This document shows, piece after piece, positions 25,455-33,987 of a stretch of DNA of 64,000 nt. The number at the start of each line of letters is the position of its first letter. The stretch's first letter is position 1. A program made the translations under genes and the position numbers. This DNA is from Robiginitomaculum sp. (GTDB lineage Bacteria > Pseudomonadota > Alphaproteobacteria > Caulobacterales > Maricaulaceae). A model generated the notes under the pieces. That model was not told where the DNA came from and did no database searches. It saw only the letters and a list, made by a program, of their open reading frames with translations. Location of the stretch: NCBI GenBank assembly GCA_030949705.1, contig JAUZSF010000005.1:102311-166310 (forward strand). The letters are read 5' to 3'.

Positions 25455-27275
25455 ATGCGTAATATTGCCATCATCGCCCACGTTGATCATGGGAAAACCA
25501 CACTGGTTGACCAGATGCTGATCCAGACCGGGGTTTTCGCGGCTCATGAAGATCGCCCCGAACGGGCACTGGACAATATTGACCAGGAACAGGAACGTGG
25601 CATTACCATTATGGCCAAATGCGCCAGCGTCACCTGGCAAGACACGCGGATCAATATTATTGACACCCCGGGCCATGCGGACTTTGGCGGCGAGGTGGAA
25701 CGCATTCTATCCATGGTCGATGGCGCAGTGCTGCTGATTGATGCGGCCGAAGGACCCATGCCGCAAACCCGCTTTGTGCTGTCCAAGGCGCTGAGCCTGG
25801 GCCTCAAGCCCATGGTGGTTTTGAACAAGGTGGATCGCACCGGGGCCGATCCGGAAAAAGCGCTAAACGCGGTGTTTGACCTGTTTTCAGACCTGGGGGC
25901 CAGTGATGAGCAACTGGACTTTCCTTATGTTTATGCCGCCGGGCGCGATGGCTGGGCCAGCAAGGAAGAGGGCGTGGTCGGGGAAAACCTGGATCCGCTT
26001 TTTGAAACCATTGTTGAACACACCCCGGCCCCGGAGGCGGCCAAGCGCAAGGACGAGCCTTTTACCATGCTGGTCTCCATGCTGGACGCCGACCCCTATG
26101 TGGGCCGGGTGCTGACCGGACGAATCGAAAGCGGCTCGATCCGCACCGGCGATCTGGTGCAGGCGCTGGCGCGTACCGGCGAACCCATCGAACGGGCGCG
26201 CCTGTCCAAACTGTTTGTCATGGAGGGTATGAACCGCATACCCGCCGAAGAAGTCCATGCGGGCGATATTGCCGCCATTGCCGGGTTCGGCACCGCCAAT
26301 GTGGCCGACACGCTGGCCGCGCCAGAGGTGAAAGAGCCCATCGCCGCCACCGCTATTGACCCGCCCACCATGGCAGTGACCATCTCCATCAACGATAGCC
26401 CTCTTGGGGGTCGTGATGGCGACAAGGTGCAATCGCGCATCATTCGGGACCGTCTGATGCGCGAAGCACGCTCCAATGTGGCCATCGAAGTGCGCGATGC
26501 CTCCACCGGTGCCGATGCGCTGGAACTGGCCGGGCGCGGCGAGCTGCAATTGGGCGTTCTGATTGAAACCCTGCGCCGGGAAGGCTTTGAGCTGTCGGTT
26601 TCGCGTCCGCGCGTCCTGATCCGCACCGATGAGGCCACCGGCGAACGGTTGGAGCCTTATGAAGAAGTGATCTGTGATGTGGACGAAAACCATGCCGGCA
26701 CGGTGATTGAAAGCCTGACTGGGCGCAAGGCGGAGCTGAAAAACATGTCGCCGGCCGGTGCCGGCCATACGCGGCTGGTGTTTGATGCGCCGTCCCGATC
26801 CTTGATTGGCTATGGGGGCCGGTTTTTGACCGAAACCCGGGGCAAGGGCGTGCTGAACCGCGTCTTTTCCCATTGGGGGCCATGGCGCGGTGTGATCGAG
26901 GATCGGGCCCGCGGTGCGCTGATCTCCATGGCTGATGGCAAGGCGTCTGCCTTTGCCCTGATGAATATTGAACCGCGCGGCACGCTGTTCATTGGCGCTG
27001 GCGAACAGGTCTATAACGGCATGGTCATTGGCGAATGCACCCGGGGTGATGATTTGATGGTCAATCCGATCAAGGGCAAAAAACTGACCAATATGCGCGC
27101 CTCGGGCAAGGATGACGCGGTGACATTGATCACACCAAAGCGTCTCACTTTGGAACAGGCGATCGCCTGGATCGCCGATGACGAGCAAGTGGAAGTCACG
27201 CCAAGCGTCATCCGTGTACGAAAAACGGAATTAGATCCCATCAAACGCAAGCAAAAACAAAAGCTTAACAAATAG
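25455..27275 (+). CDS. typA: Ribosome-associated GTPase TypA/BipA
   Basis: TypA is a translational GTPase related to EF-G that binds the ribosome and helps large-subunit assembly and stress adaptation. The 606 residues start [20 protein letters not shown] (P-loop). They continue with ERGITIMAK (switch I), [14 protein letters not shown] and LNKVDRTGA, then domains II and V and the BipA-specific C-terminus. An upstream in-frame ATG at 25395 would add 20 residues absent from the family. It lies alone, 60 bases after the candidate sRNA region. Confidence 0.95.
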   Translation: MRNIAIIAHVDHGKTTLVDQMLIQTGVFAAHEDRPERALDNIDQEQERGITIMAKCASVTWQDTRINIIDTPGHADFGGEVERILSMVDGAVLLIDAAEGPMPQTRFVLSKALSLGLKPMVVLNKVDRTGADPEKALNAVFDLFSDLGASDEQLDFPYVYAAGRDGWASKEEGVVGENLDPLFETIVEHTPAPEAAKRKDEPFTMLVSMLDADPYVGRVLTGRIESGSIRTGDLVQALARTGEPIERARLSKLFVMEGMNRIPAEEVHAGDIAAIAGFGTANVADTLAAPEVKEPIAATAIDPPTMAVTISINDSPLGGRDGDKVQSRIIRDRLMREARSNVAIEVRDASTGADALELAGRGELQLGVLIETLRREGFELSVSRPRVLIRTDEATGERLEPYEEVICDVDENHAGTVIESLTGRKAELKNMSPAGAGHTRLVFDAPSRSLIGYGGRFLTETRGKGVLNRVFSHWGPWRGVIEDRARGALISMADGKASAFALMNIEPRGTLFIGAGEQVYNGMVIGECTRGDDLMVNPIKGKKLTNMRASGKDDAVTLITPKRLTLEQAIAWIADDEQVEVTPSVIRVRKTELDPIKRKQKQKLNK

Positions 27276-27283
27276 CCTTAGTT

Positions 27284-27299
27284 TGGCACCGCTTTTGCA
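27284..27299 (+). promoter_or_regulatory. Sigma54-type promoter candidate
   Basis: TGGCAC-N5-TTGCA matches the -24/-12 consensus exactly, with GG and GC 12 bases apart. It sits 52 bases before the XRE regulator gene. Two TGTCAGG direct repeats follow, near 27308 and 27326. No activator site was identified. Confidence 0.45.
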
Positions 27300-27350
27300 C
27301 TCACACTGTCAGGCACAAAACAACGTGTCAGGTAATAAAGTGAGTGCGTT

Positions 27351-27728
27351 ATGGTCAATTCAATCGATATACATGTAGGGCGTCGTCTGCGTCGTCGTCG
27401 TCGCCTTTTGGGCATGACCCAACAGGGTTTGGGCGAACAGGTCGGTATCCGTTTCCAGCAGATTCAAAAATATGAATGTGCGGCAAACCGGATCAGCGCG
27501 TCGCGCCTGTTTGATCTTTCCGAGGCTTTGCACGTTCCGGTGCAATACTTCTACGATGGGCTTAGCTCCGAAGAAGCGGCCAATGATTCCCATGCCTTGC
27601 CGGCCGATATTCTGACGCAAGGTGAAACCATGGAATTGGTCCGGGCCTATTACACGCTCGATGAAAGCACCCGGCGACGCCTGCTGGAACTGGCCAAAGC
27701 CATGAGCGGTTCGGCACCGGCGGCCTAG
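27351..27728 (+). CDS. XRE-family transcriptional regulator
   Basis: This is a 125-residue DNA-binding protein. The helix-turn-helix lies at about 11-65 (VGRRLRRRRRLLGMTQQGLGEQVGIRFQQIQKYE, then ISASRLFDLSEALHVP), preceded by five consecutive arginines. The C-terminal half is helical and may dimerise. Similar small XRE proteins are widespread in alphaproteobacteria; the targets are unknown. It is preceded by a sigma54-like promoter and followed, 60 bases later, by hisN. Confidence 0.85.
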   Translation: MVNSIDIHVGRRLRRRRRLLGMTQQGLGEQVGIRFQQIQKYECAANRISASRLFDLSEALHVPVQYFYDGLSSEEAANDSHALPADILTQGETMELVRAYYTLDESTRRRLLELAKAMSGSAPAA

Positions 27729-27788
27729 GCCCAACATTGATCACATTACCGGACTGGCCTTACGCCCGGCCCGGCGATAGAAGAACGC

Positions 27789-28646
27789 ATGTCAAAAACA
27801 CTGATATGCCAAAACTCCTCTTCTGACCTGCCACGCCTTCTTGGCGAGGAAGAGCGTGCCCTTTATGGCCGCTTTTCCTTTGCCCTGGCCGATGCGGCCG
27901 CCAAGGTAACCTTGGCCCATTTTGATACCCCCATCGGGGTTGAGGTCAAACCGGATCACCCCAGCGGTTATGATCCGGTGACCATTGCGGACCGCGGTGC
28001 AGAGCGCGCCATACGGGATTTGCTGGATACCCATTATCCCGATCACGGCATTCGCGGCGAAGAATATGGGGTCAAAGACGCCAAAAATGATTTTCACTGG
28101 GTGCTGGATCCCATTGATGGTACCCGCGCCTTTATCAGCGCTTTGCCAGTCTGGGGTACGCTGATTGCGCTGACCCGAAAGACGCGGCCGGTTCTGGGCA
28201 TTATGGATCAGCCGGTGACCGGCGAGCGATTTTTTGGTCTTGGTGATGAAGCCTGGTTATATAAAAACGGCCAGCAACAAAGAGCCCTAAACGTGCGCCC
28301 CTGCGAAGGTCTGCACGCGGCAACCCTTTGCACCACCGACCCCCATCTTTTCACCCAAAAAGAGCGCCCCGCATTTGAAGTGCTCCGCGAAAAGACACGG
28401 CTGCAACGCTATGGTCTGGACTGTTATGCCTATGCCGCACTGGCCCGCGGCGGCATTGATCTGGTCATCGAATCCGGCCTTCAGGATTATGATATTGCCG
28501 CCCTGATCCCCATTGTCGAGGGCGCCGGCGGCACGGTTACCAACTGGTCAGGCGGCCCCGCCTGGCAGGGCGGGCAAGTGCTGGCCACGGGAGATACCCG
28601 CGTGCATGAAGAGGCGCTGAGGCTCTTGACCAAAGCGGCACTTTAG
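27789..28646 (+). CDS. hisN: Histidinol-phosphatase (inositol-monophosphatase family)
   Basis: HisN removes phosphate from histidinol phosphate, the one histidine step missing from the operon at 6-13 kb. The 285-residue protein has the metal-binding set of the family: GEEYGVK (about 92), WVLDPIDGTRAF (about 104-115) and the late DYDIAALIPIVEGAGG (about 237). FISALPVWGTLIAL after the DPIDGT motif favours HisN over SuhB or CysQ. Its stop overlaps the convergent merR gene by four bases. Confidence 0.88.
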   Translation: MSKTLICQNSSSDLPRLLGEEERALYGRFSFALADAAAKVTLAHFDTPIGVEVKPDHPSGYDPVTIADRGAERAIRDLLDTHYPDHGIRGEEYGVKDAKNDFHWVLDPIDGTRAFISALPVWGTLIALTRKTRPVLGIMDQPVTGERFFGLGDEAWLYKNGQQQRALNVRPCEGLHAATLCTTDPHLFTQKERPAFEVLREKTRLQRYGLDCYAYAALARGGIDLVIESGLQDYDIAALIPIVEGAGGTVTNWSGGPAWQGGQVLATGDTRVHEEALRLLTKAAL

Positions 28647-29062
28647 AGCGCCGGCACATCCGACAAAGCCGCCACAATGGGGCAATCAATGCTGGCATCG
28701 CGCGGACAGGCATCGACATAGGCGGCCAGCACATCTTCCATCTGCCTCAGGTCGTCTATTTTTGCCCGCACGTCCTTTAATTGCCTTTCAGCCTTTTGGC
28801 TGATTTGCTGACAGGTGCGTCCTTCTGAATTTGCCAGATTGAGCAAAGAGAGAGTCTGGGAGAGACTGAACCCCAGCGCCCGACAGCGTTTAACAAACAT
28901 CAGGCGTTCAATTTGTGCCTTTGTATAAAGGCGATAGCCATTCTGGCCTCTTTCAGGCGCGTCTAAAATCCCCGCCTTTTCATAATAGCGAATCGTTTCA
29001 ATTTTTACCCCGGCCAGTTTGGCAACCTCGCCAATATAAAAATCACGTGTGTGTGAGGCCAT
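28643..29062 (-). CDS. merR: MerR-family regulator of the Hg(II)-responsive type
   Basis: The protein of 139 residues has a MerR winged helix (FYIGEVAKLAGVKIETIRYYEKAGIL) and a dimerisation helix. All three cysteines that bind mercury in Tn501 MerR are in place: RTCQQI, VDACPRD and IDCPIVAAL. This argues for mercury or a close thiophilic metal as the inducer. The ATG at 29062 begins the conserved part; a longer frame to 29125 runs across the operator. It is divergent from the operon it presumably controls. Confidence 0.88.
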   Translation of the reverse strand: MASHTRDFYIGEVAKLAGVKIETIRYYEKAGILDAPERGQNGYRLYTKAQIERLMFVKRCRALGFSLSQTLSLLNLANSEGRTCQQISQKAERQLKDVRAKIDDLRQMEDVLAAYVDACPRDASIDCPIVAALSDVPAL

Positions 29063-29072
29063 GATAAAAACC

Positions 29073-29103
29073 TTGAGCCTATAGTTACTACAGGCCTTAT
29101 ACA
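29073..29103 (+). promoter_or_regulatory. MerR-type promoter/operator
   Basis: TTGAGC (29073-29078) and TATACA (29098-29103) are separated by 19 bases, the long spacer typical of MerR-activated promoters. Between them lies the dyad GCCTATAG-TTA-CTACAGGC (29077-29095), symmetric at seven of eight pairs. The MerR dimer would bind here and untwist the spacer when metal is bound. Confidence 0.8.
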
Positions 29104-29139
29104 CTGGCTCAGGTTTCAAAAACAAGGCAATGTTAAATC

Positions 29140-29994
29140 ATGGTAAAAACGAGCATCCAGACCGTATGCTTACTTGGCGCGCTGATGGCCGCTCCCGGAA
29201 CGGCGTTTGCCGCCCCCATCACCTTTAATACCGCCCTGCCAGTCAGCAAGGGCGAGTTTCTGGCCCGCCAGCAATTTATCGTCACCAACCTGTCTGATCG
29301 CCTGGGCGGCATGAAGCGCGATGTCACCGTGCGCGCTGGGGTTTCGGTACTGGGCTATGGGGTAACGCCAAAACTGGCAGTTTTCGGCGTGGCTCCCCTG
29401 GTCAATATTGATCGTGAAATCGGCACCATGAACCGCAATGATACCGGACTTGGCGATGCCACCGTGTTTGCCCGCTATGAAATTTATAGAAAGGATCGCC
29501 CCGGGAAAACCATTCGCATTGCTCCCTTTGCCGGTTTAACCCTGCCCACGGGCCGCACTGGCAAAACCGGAGATGGTTCAACTGATGGCTTTGCCGGCCT
29601 GATCTTCACCGCCGCCAGCACCAATTGGAATTTTGATAGTCAGATCAAATATACGGTTAACCGGCGCGCCAAAGGATTTGCGCGCGGTGATACGATCAGC
29701 GCGGATGCTTCACTACAATATCGGCTGTCGCCAAATGCCATCACCGTCAGCACCCATGGATTTCTATATGGCGTGATGGAGGCCAATCTAACCCAATTAC
29801 AGAGAGATCGGCTGGGTGGTCTCATTAATCCCGATTCCGGCGGCACACAGGCCTTTCTGTCGCCGGGTTTACAATATGCCACCCGGCGCTGGATTGCCGA
29901 AACCGCCCTGAAAATACCGGTGGTGAATGATTTGCATGGCGCCGCGCTGGCCCCGAATTATTCCCTGATCACCAGTCTTCGCTTTAATTTTTAA
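29140..29994 (+). CDS. Outer-membrane beta-barrel protein of a mer-like operon
   Basis: The 284-residue protein has a signal peptide (cleavage after TAFA). Alternating strand patterns follow, including VTVRAGVSVLGYGVTPKLAVFG, IRIAPFAGLTLPTGRTG and YSLITSLRFNF. The final Phe and the strand spacing indicate an outer-membrane barrel, similar to transporter or Phenol_MetA_deg-type proteins. It is the first gene behind the MerR-type promoter and 12 bases ahead of the MerP-like gene. A role as an entry or exit pore for the metal is inference. Confidence 0.65.
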   Translation: MVKTSIQTVCLLGALMAAPGTAFAAPITFNTALPVSKGEFLARQQFIVTNLSDRLGGMKRDVTVRAGVSVLGYGVTPKLAVFGVAPLVNIDREIGTMNRNDTGLGDATVFARYEIYRKDRPGKTIRIAPFAGLTLPTGRTGKTGDGSTDGFAGLIFTAASTNWNFDSQIKYTVNRRAKGFARGDTISADASLQYRLSPNAITVSTHGFLYGVMEANLTQLQRDRLGGLINPDSGGTQAFLSPGLQYATRRWIAETALKIPVVNDLHGAALAPNYSLITSLRFNF

Positions 29995-30006
29995 AAGGAG
30001 AACCTC

Positions 30007-30345
30007 ATGTTCAAAACCCTCACCCTATCCTTGGGCCTCATCATGCTGGCCGGATCTGCCATGGCCGGCGAAACCGGATACACACTTCAGGTAGATGGAA
30101 TGACCTGCCCGTTCTGTGTGGCCACGTCTGAAAAGGCCTTAAAGAAAATCAAGGGCGTCAAGGGCGCCACAGCCGATCTGAAAACCGGCGTGATCAATGT
30201 GTGCACCGATGGTTCGGTCAATTTTACCGATGACCAGCTCAAGGCCCTGTTTCTGGAAAAAGGCTTTACCTATCGCCAGATGACGAAAACCAAAACCTGT
30301 GCTGCGGCGGCCCCTTCCAAAGTGACTGACGCGGCGGCCGGATAA
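30007..30345 (+). CDS. Periplasmic heavy-metal-binding protein (MerP-like)
   Basis: A signal peptide ending in SAMAG is followed by an HMA domain with the metal-binding motif GMTCPFC near residue 31. KALKKIKGVKGATADL and a C-terminal extension with one further cysteine come next. MerP carries Hg(II) to the inner-membrane transporter MerT. The PFC spacing is less usual than the SAC of classical MerP, so the metal could differ. AAAAGGAG precedes the ATG, and the MerT-like gene starts two bases after the stop. Confidence 0.8.
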   Translation: MFKTLTLSLGLIMLAGSAMAGETGYTLQVDGMTCPFCVATSEKALKKIKGVKGATADLKTGVINVCTDGSVNFTDDQLKALFLEKGFTYRQMTKTKTCAAAAPSKVTDAAAG

Positions 30346-30347
30346 TC

Positions 30348-30758
30348 GTGGCGGAGCAACGGAACGGTGTAGGCCTTAGTCGGTGGGGCTGGGTGTTGTT
30401 GTTTACCTCAACCACCACAATGATTTGCTGCGCCTTGCCAATCATGCTGGTGGCGCTGGGCTTTGGGGCAGTTTCGGCGGCAATGTTTTCAAACTTCCCG
30501 TTTCTGGTAACGCTGGCGCATCACAAAATATGGTTGTTTTCTGGCAGTGCCGTGTTGTTATTGCTGGCCGCCTGGGCGCTTTACCGACCGGGACGAGCCT
30601 GCCCCACGGACCCGGTTTTAGCCGCCGCCTGCGAACGCGCGGATCGGTGGAACCGGCGTTTTCTGATCGTTTCAGCAGGATTATGGGTCATAGGCTTTAC
30701 AGCGGCCTATCTGTCCCTGCCGCTATTGAAATTTTACGAAAAAATCACCGGCGGTTAA
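30348..30758 (+). CDS. Inner-membrane MerT-like metal transport protein
   Basis: The 136-residue protein begins with GTG. It has three or four hydrophobic segments (about 13-48, 53-82, 100-122), and the first contains the vicinal cysteine pair in TMICCALPIMLVALGFG, as in MerT. Further cysteines lie in RACPTDPVLAAACERA on a loop. It probably receives metal from the upstream MerP-like protein. No mercuric reductase (merA) or organomercurial lyase follows; the next gene is convergent. Confidence 0.7.
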   Translation: MAEQRNGVGLSRWGWVLLFTSTTTMICCALPIMLVALGFGAVSAAMFSNFPFLVTLAHHKIWLFSGSAVLLLLAAWALYRPGRACPTDPVLAAACERADRWNRRFLIVSAGLWVIGFTAAYLSLPLLKFYEKITGG

Positions 30759-30770
30759 GCGGCACCTGCC

Positions 30771-31712
30771 TTATTTGGCTCGTTCCAAAAGCGCAAAAAA
30801 ACCTTCCATAAACCGGTTGCGGTATTGGTCCTGCTCTTCGATCAATTCGTGCAGAGCGCCCGGAATATTTTCATAGACCGCATCGGGCATCAGCGCATGG
30901 GCGGCCTGGATCGCGTCATTGCTGACCAAGGCCTCTTTGCCCGCGCTGGCCAGATAAACTGGCAGGGAAAGCGTTGCAAACCCATCTTTTTTAAACATGC
31001 GTTTTTGCTTTTTCAGGGCCGCCTTTAGCCAGCCAAAGGTTGGCGGACCAAGGTGAATGCCTTCATTCATGGCATTGCGCCGTTGATCGCGGCCAAAGCG
31101 TTCCTTGTCCGAGGTCAGCGTATCGGCTGCATTTTCACTTTGCGCGCCGCCACCATCAATACCCGGCGGGCTTTTGGCGGCAAAACCCAGGGCGTTGGCC
31201 ACACTGATCATCATTTCCATGCCGACGCCGCCGGCCTTGAAGCCAAACATGGGGGCGCTGAGCGCCATGCCAGCAAGGTCAAGATTACCCCGATGTGCCA
31301 CATCAGCGGCAATCAGGCCCCCCATGGAATGGGCCCCCAGCACCAGCGAGCCGCTAAGCCGGTCTTGCAAATGGCCCGCCAGGGTTTCCATATCCACGGC
31401 ATAATCGGTAAAGCTTTTTACATGACCTTTTAACGGGTCTTTGAGCAAACGGTCCGACAACCCCTGGCCGCGATGATCAATCACTGCAAAGTTGTAACCG
31501 CGCACCGTTAAATCACGGGCAAGTTCCAGAAATTTTTCCAGATATTCCGAGCGGCCGGGGGAAAACAAAACCGAGCCCTTGGCCCGCCCTTGCGCCGGGC
31601 AAAATGCCGCGCGCAGTCGCACGTTATCCTTGCCGGTAAACCAGAATACCTCGGTTCCCTTGGGGGCCGGATCATCTTCAAGGACAATCAGGGGGGCCGT
31701 TTCAAGGGGCAT
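30771..31712 (-). CDS. Alpha/beta hydrolase, lysophospholipase (PldB/monoacylglycerol-lipase) type
   Basis: The 313-residue protein belongs to the Hydrolase_4 group. The nucleophile Ser lies in LGAHSMGGLIAA (about 129), the oxyanion strand is VLFSPGRSEY, and VIDHRGQGLSDR is the second landmark. A catalytic His is present in GALHELIEE near the end, and an Asp or Glu precedes it. It should act on lysophospholipids or monoglycerides. No signal peptide is present. Its start overlaps the end of the upstream methyltransferase gene by 11 bases. Confidence 0.82.
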   Translation of the reverse strand: MPLETAPLIVLEDDPAPKGTEVFWFTGKDNVRLRAAFCPAQGRAKGSVLFSPGRSEYLEKFLELARDLTVRGYNFAVIDHRGQGLSDRLLKDPLKGHVKSFTDYAVDMETLAGHLQDRLSGSLVLGAHSMGGLIAADVAHRGNLDLAGMALSAPMFGFKAGGVGMEMMISVANALGFAAKSPPGIDGGGAQSENAADTLTSDKERFGRDQRRNAMNEGIHLGPPTFGWLKAALKKQKRMFKKDGFATLSLPVYLASAGKEALVSNDAIQAAHALMPDAVYENIPGALHELIEEQDQYRNRFMEGFFALLERAK

Positions 31713-32638
31713 CAGGGCTCTCCGTTTTTTGGGGGGCTGGTTTGCGAAACCGCAAAGTCATACGATCGCTTTCGCCAATGTCATCAAAATGCTGGCGGTT
31801 AAAGGCCGGGTCCGGGGTCTCGCCCGGCGGCGCGCTGCGTCGTACCGGCGGCAGGGTCCACACCCCAAAGGGATGATCCGCCGTATCCTTGGGGTTGGCG
31901 TTGATATCGCTTTGGGCTTCAAAAACAAAGCCCGCATCCTTGGCCAAATCCTTGACCAGGGATCGTTGTACATAGCCTGAACTGGCCAGCGGGTCTTGTT
32001 CGCGGGCATCGGGCAGACGGTGTTCAACCACACACAAAACCCCACCAGGTTTCAGGGCCGCATAAAAATCGGCAAAGGCCTTGGTGGCGATGCCCTGGGC
32101 CATCCAGGAGTGCACATTACGAAAAGTCAGGACCAGGTCCATGCTGTTATCGGGGGCCAGCTTTTCCGAAGTGGCACTGAAAACACTGGTCTTTATGGGA
32201 CCATAGCGATCTTCATCCCCAAAAGCGCGCTTGAACGACTGGCTGAGCATGCGGGCCTGATCCGACGTGGCCGGATCCAGAAGGGCCGCGCGGTATTGAC
32301 CCCCCATTTTCTTTGATCCAGGGCGCCAGAATCTGGGTATACCAGCCACCACCCGGCCAAATTTCCAGCACCTTTTGCCCCGGGGCCAATCCGCAAAACT
32401 CTAGGGTTTTGATCGGGTGGCGCCATGGGTTGCGGGCCTTGTCTTTTTCGGATCGCCATTCGCCCTTAACAGCCCATTCCAGCGTACCCACAGGAGGGCC
32501 CTGGGGGATGGGAGCCGCTTCGGGAATTGGGATCTGTGCCACCGTTTTGGGTTTCGGGTCTTTACAGCCTGCCAGTGCCAAAACAAGCATGCCAGACGTT
32601 AAAACGGTACGCAGGCCAAAGGGCGGGCACAAGGACAT
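31702..32638 (-). pseudogene. Lipoprotein-type class I SAM methyltransferase, frameshifted
   Basis: The start at 32638 gives a lipoprotein signal ending LVLALAGC. Then follow LEFCGLAPGQKVLEIWPGGGWYTQILAPWI (SAM motif I) and, after a frame change at a run of six C on the plus strand (32300-32305), GGQYRAALLDPATS and DLVLTFRNVHSWM. GGVLCVVEHR and GYVQRSLVKDLAKDAGF complete the family pattern. With five bases in the run the protein reads through at about 310 residues. Members are exported predicted methyltransferases of unknown substrate. The break is probably a sequence error. Confidence 0.75.
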
Positions 32639-32713
32639 GGGTTGATCTCCGATACGCGTAAAGACACAGAAAGATGCAGTCATAGGCATGTCCGCATCTT
32701 TGACGCAAGGGTT

Positions 32714-32743
32714 CTTGAAAAACTTGTCATCAATACCAAATAT
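32714..32743 (+). promoter_or_regulatory. Heat-shock (sigma32/RpoH-type) promoter candidate for hsp20
   Basis: CTTGAAA (32714-32720) and CCAAATAT (32736-32743) are separated by 15 bases and resemble the RpoH consensus. Transcription would start near 32750, giving a leader of about 110 bases. Confidence 0.5.
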
Positions 32744-32749
32744 ATTTTG

Positions 32750-32862
32750 AAGGCGCCATTCGGGCCTTCATACGCTGCTGCCAACCGGAGCAGCGTCACG
32801 ATCGGCTGATCCGGGCCGTAATGCACCGGGTCAACATGTTGCTTGAAGAAGGAGATAAGGAC
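32750..32862 (+). promoter_or_regulatory. ROSE-like RNA thermometer in the hsp20 leader
   Basis: The leader contains a stable hairpin, CGCTGCT-AGCAGCG (32771-32793 region), and ends with ATGTTGCTTGAAGAAGGAGA before the start codon. UUGCU opposite the AGGAG ribosome site is the hallmark of ROSE elements, which melt on heating and free the ribosome site. Such leaders precede hsp20 genes in many alphaproteobacteria. The assignment rests on motif and context. Confidence 0.55.
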
Positions 32863-33330
32863 ATGCAAAGTTTTGATTTTACACCCCTGTACCGCACGCT
32901 GGTTGGTTTTGACCGGGTTGCAGATATGATTGACGAGGCCGCCAAAATTGATCCGGCTTCCCAAGGCTATCCCCCCTATAATATCGAACAGTTTGCCGAC
33001 GATGCCTATCGTATCGAGCTGGCCGTAGCCGGGTTTGGCGAAGACGATCTCAATATCGAAGTGCGCGAAGGCGTGCTGATTATCACCGGCAGCAAAACCA
33101 CCACCGATGAAGAACGTCAGTTCCTGCATCGCGGTATTGCCGAGCGCGCTTTTGAGCGCCGCTTCCAACTGGCCGACTATGTGGTTGTGCAAGGTGCTGC
33201 GCTGGAAAACGGCCTGTTGCGCATCGATCTGAAACGCGAATTACCCGAGGCAATGAAGCCCCGAACCATCAAGATTGACAAGGTCGCACACCGGGGCCGC
33301 AAGCTGGTAACGGGTAAGAAAGCCAACTAA
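32863..33330 (+). CDS. Small heat-shock protein, Hsp20 family
   Basis: Hsp20 proteins hold unfolded proteins until the DnaK and ClpB systems can refold them. The 155-residue protein has an N-terminal arm (MQSFDFTPLYRTLVGFDR) and an alpha-crystallin domain (about 38-125). Its motifs are YNIEQFADDAYRIELAVAGF, FLHRGIAERAFERRFQLAD and LENGLLRIDLKRELPE, with a C-terminal PRTIKI in the IxI position. The chosen ATG follows AAGGAGATAAGGAC; a frame extending to 32821 would cover the thermometer. clpB is elsewhere in this window. Confidence 0.93.
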   Translation: MQSFDFTPLYRTLVGFDRVADMIDEAAKIDPASQGYPPYNIEQFADDAYRIELAVAGFGEDDLNIEVREGVLIITGSKTTTDEERQFLHRGIAERAFERRFQLADYVVVQGAALENGLLRIDLKRELPEAMKPRTIKIDKVAHRGRKLVTGKKAN

Positions 33331-33352
33331 CCAATTGGCGTGTGCCGATACG

Positions 33353-33383
33353 AAAAGGCGGTGCCGATGGCACCGCCTTTTTT
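33353..33383. terminator. Strong bidirectional Rho-independent terminator
   Basis: GGCGGTGCC and GGCACCGCC form a nine-base-pair stem with loop GAT, flanked by four A and six T. It ends hsp20 on the plus strand and can also end the convergent Hpt gene. Confidence 0.92.
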
Positions 33384-33409
33384 GATTCCATACTCCCGCT
33401 ACCGGTGGT

Positions 33410-33838
33410 TTACCCGATCCCCAGATCCAGACGAAGCCGGGCGCCAATGGTGCCGCCATCCCCCTCGATCCGACCGGCCAGCACATCATAAAGTGCCTGT
33501 GCACAGGTCTGCATTTGCGGCAGGGATTCGCGTGTGGGATTGTTTTGCGGACGGGTTAGCGTGCACAATTGGCCCGCAATTTCCGTCACCAGATTATAGC
33601 CAAACGTGGCCCCCTGACCCTTCAGATCATGGGCAATGCCAAAGGCACGAGCCATGTTTTGCTGAAAATCTTCTTCATCCGCGGATTGCGCGGCTTTTCC
33701 TATGAACTCTTTCAAGGTGTTTGCATCGCCTTCGGCACCGGCCGCAAATTCCTCACCCATGCCGGCAAGGGCCGCCCCGGCCGCATCTGCCATCGCGGCG
33801 AGATCATCTGGAAGCTCAAAATCGTCGTCTTCGAACAT
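33410..33838 (-). CDS. Hpt-domain protein
   Basis: The 142-residue acidic protein contains AFGIAHDLKGQGATFGYNLVTEIAGQLC near residues 67-95. HDLKGQG is the phosphorylatable histidine motif of Hpt domains, which pass phosphate between receiver domains. The N-terminal 55 residues are Asp, Glu and Ala rich, without known domains. It could serve phosphorelays such as the hybrid kinase near 58-60 kb, but nothing here links them. The gene stands alone, convergent to hsp20. Confidence 0.75.
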   Translation of the reverse strand: MFEDDDFELPDDLAAMADAAGAALAGMGEEFAAGAEGDANTLKEFIGKAAQSADEEDFQQNMARAFGIAHDLKGQGATFGYNLVTEIAGQLCTLTRPQNNPTRESLPQMQTCAQALYDVLAGRIEGDGGTIGARLRLDLGIG

Positions 33839-33987
33839 GACTTTACATCCCTATGGACGCAAATGGTGCTCCCTGAATATTAAAAGAGTTATAATTGCGC
33901 GCCTTTGGGCAAAAGTATTTCCCGTACGGTTACACAAATCTTTATAACATCCGCTAAAACCAGCATGTTTGCACCGATAAAGACGGT

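Noticed and set aside
25887..27188. A 433-codon open frame on the minus strand opposite typA
   Set aside because: It lies wholly inside typA, its composition mirrors the codon bias of typA, and it has no recognisable motif or ribosome site.
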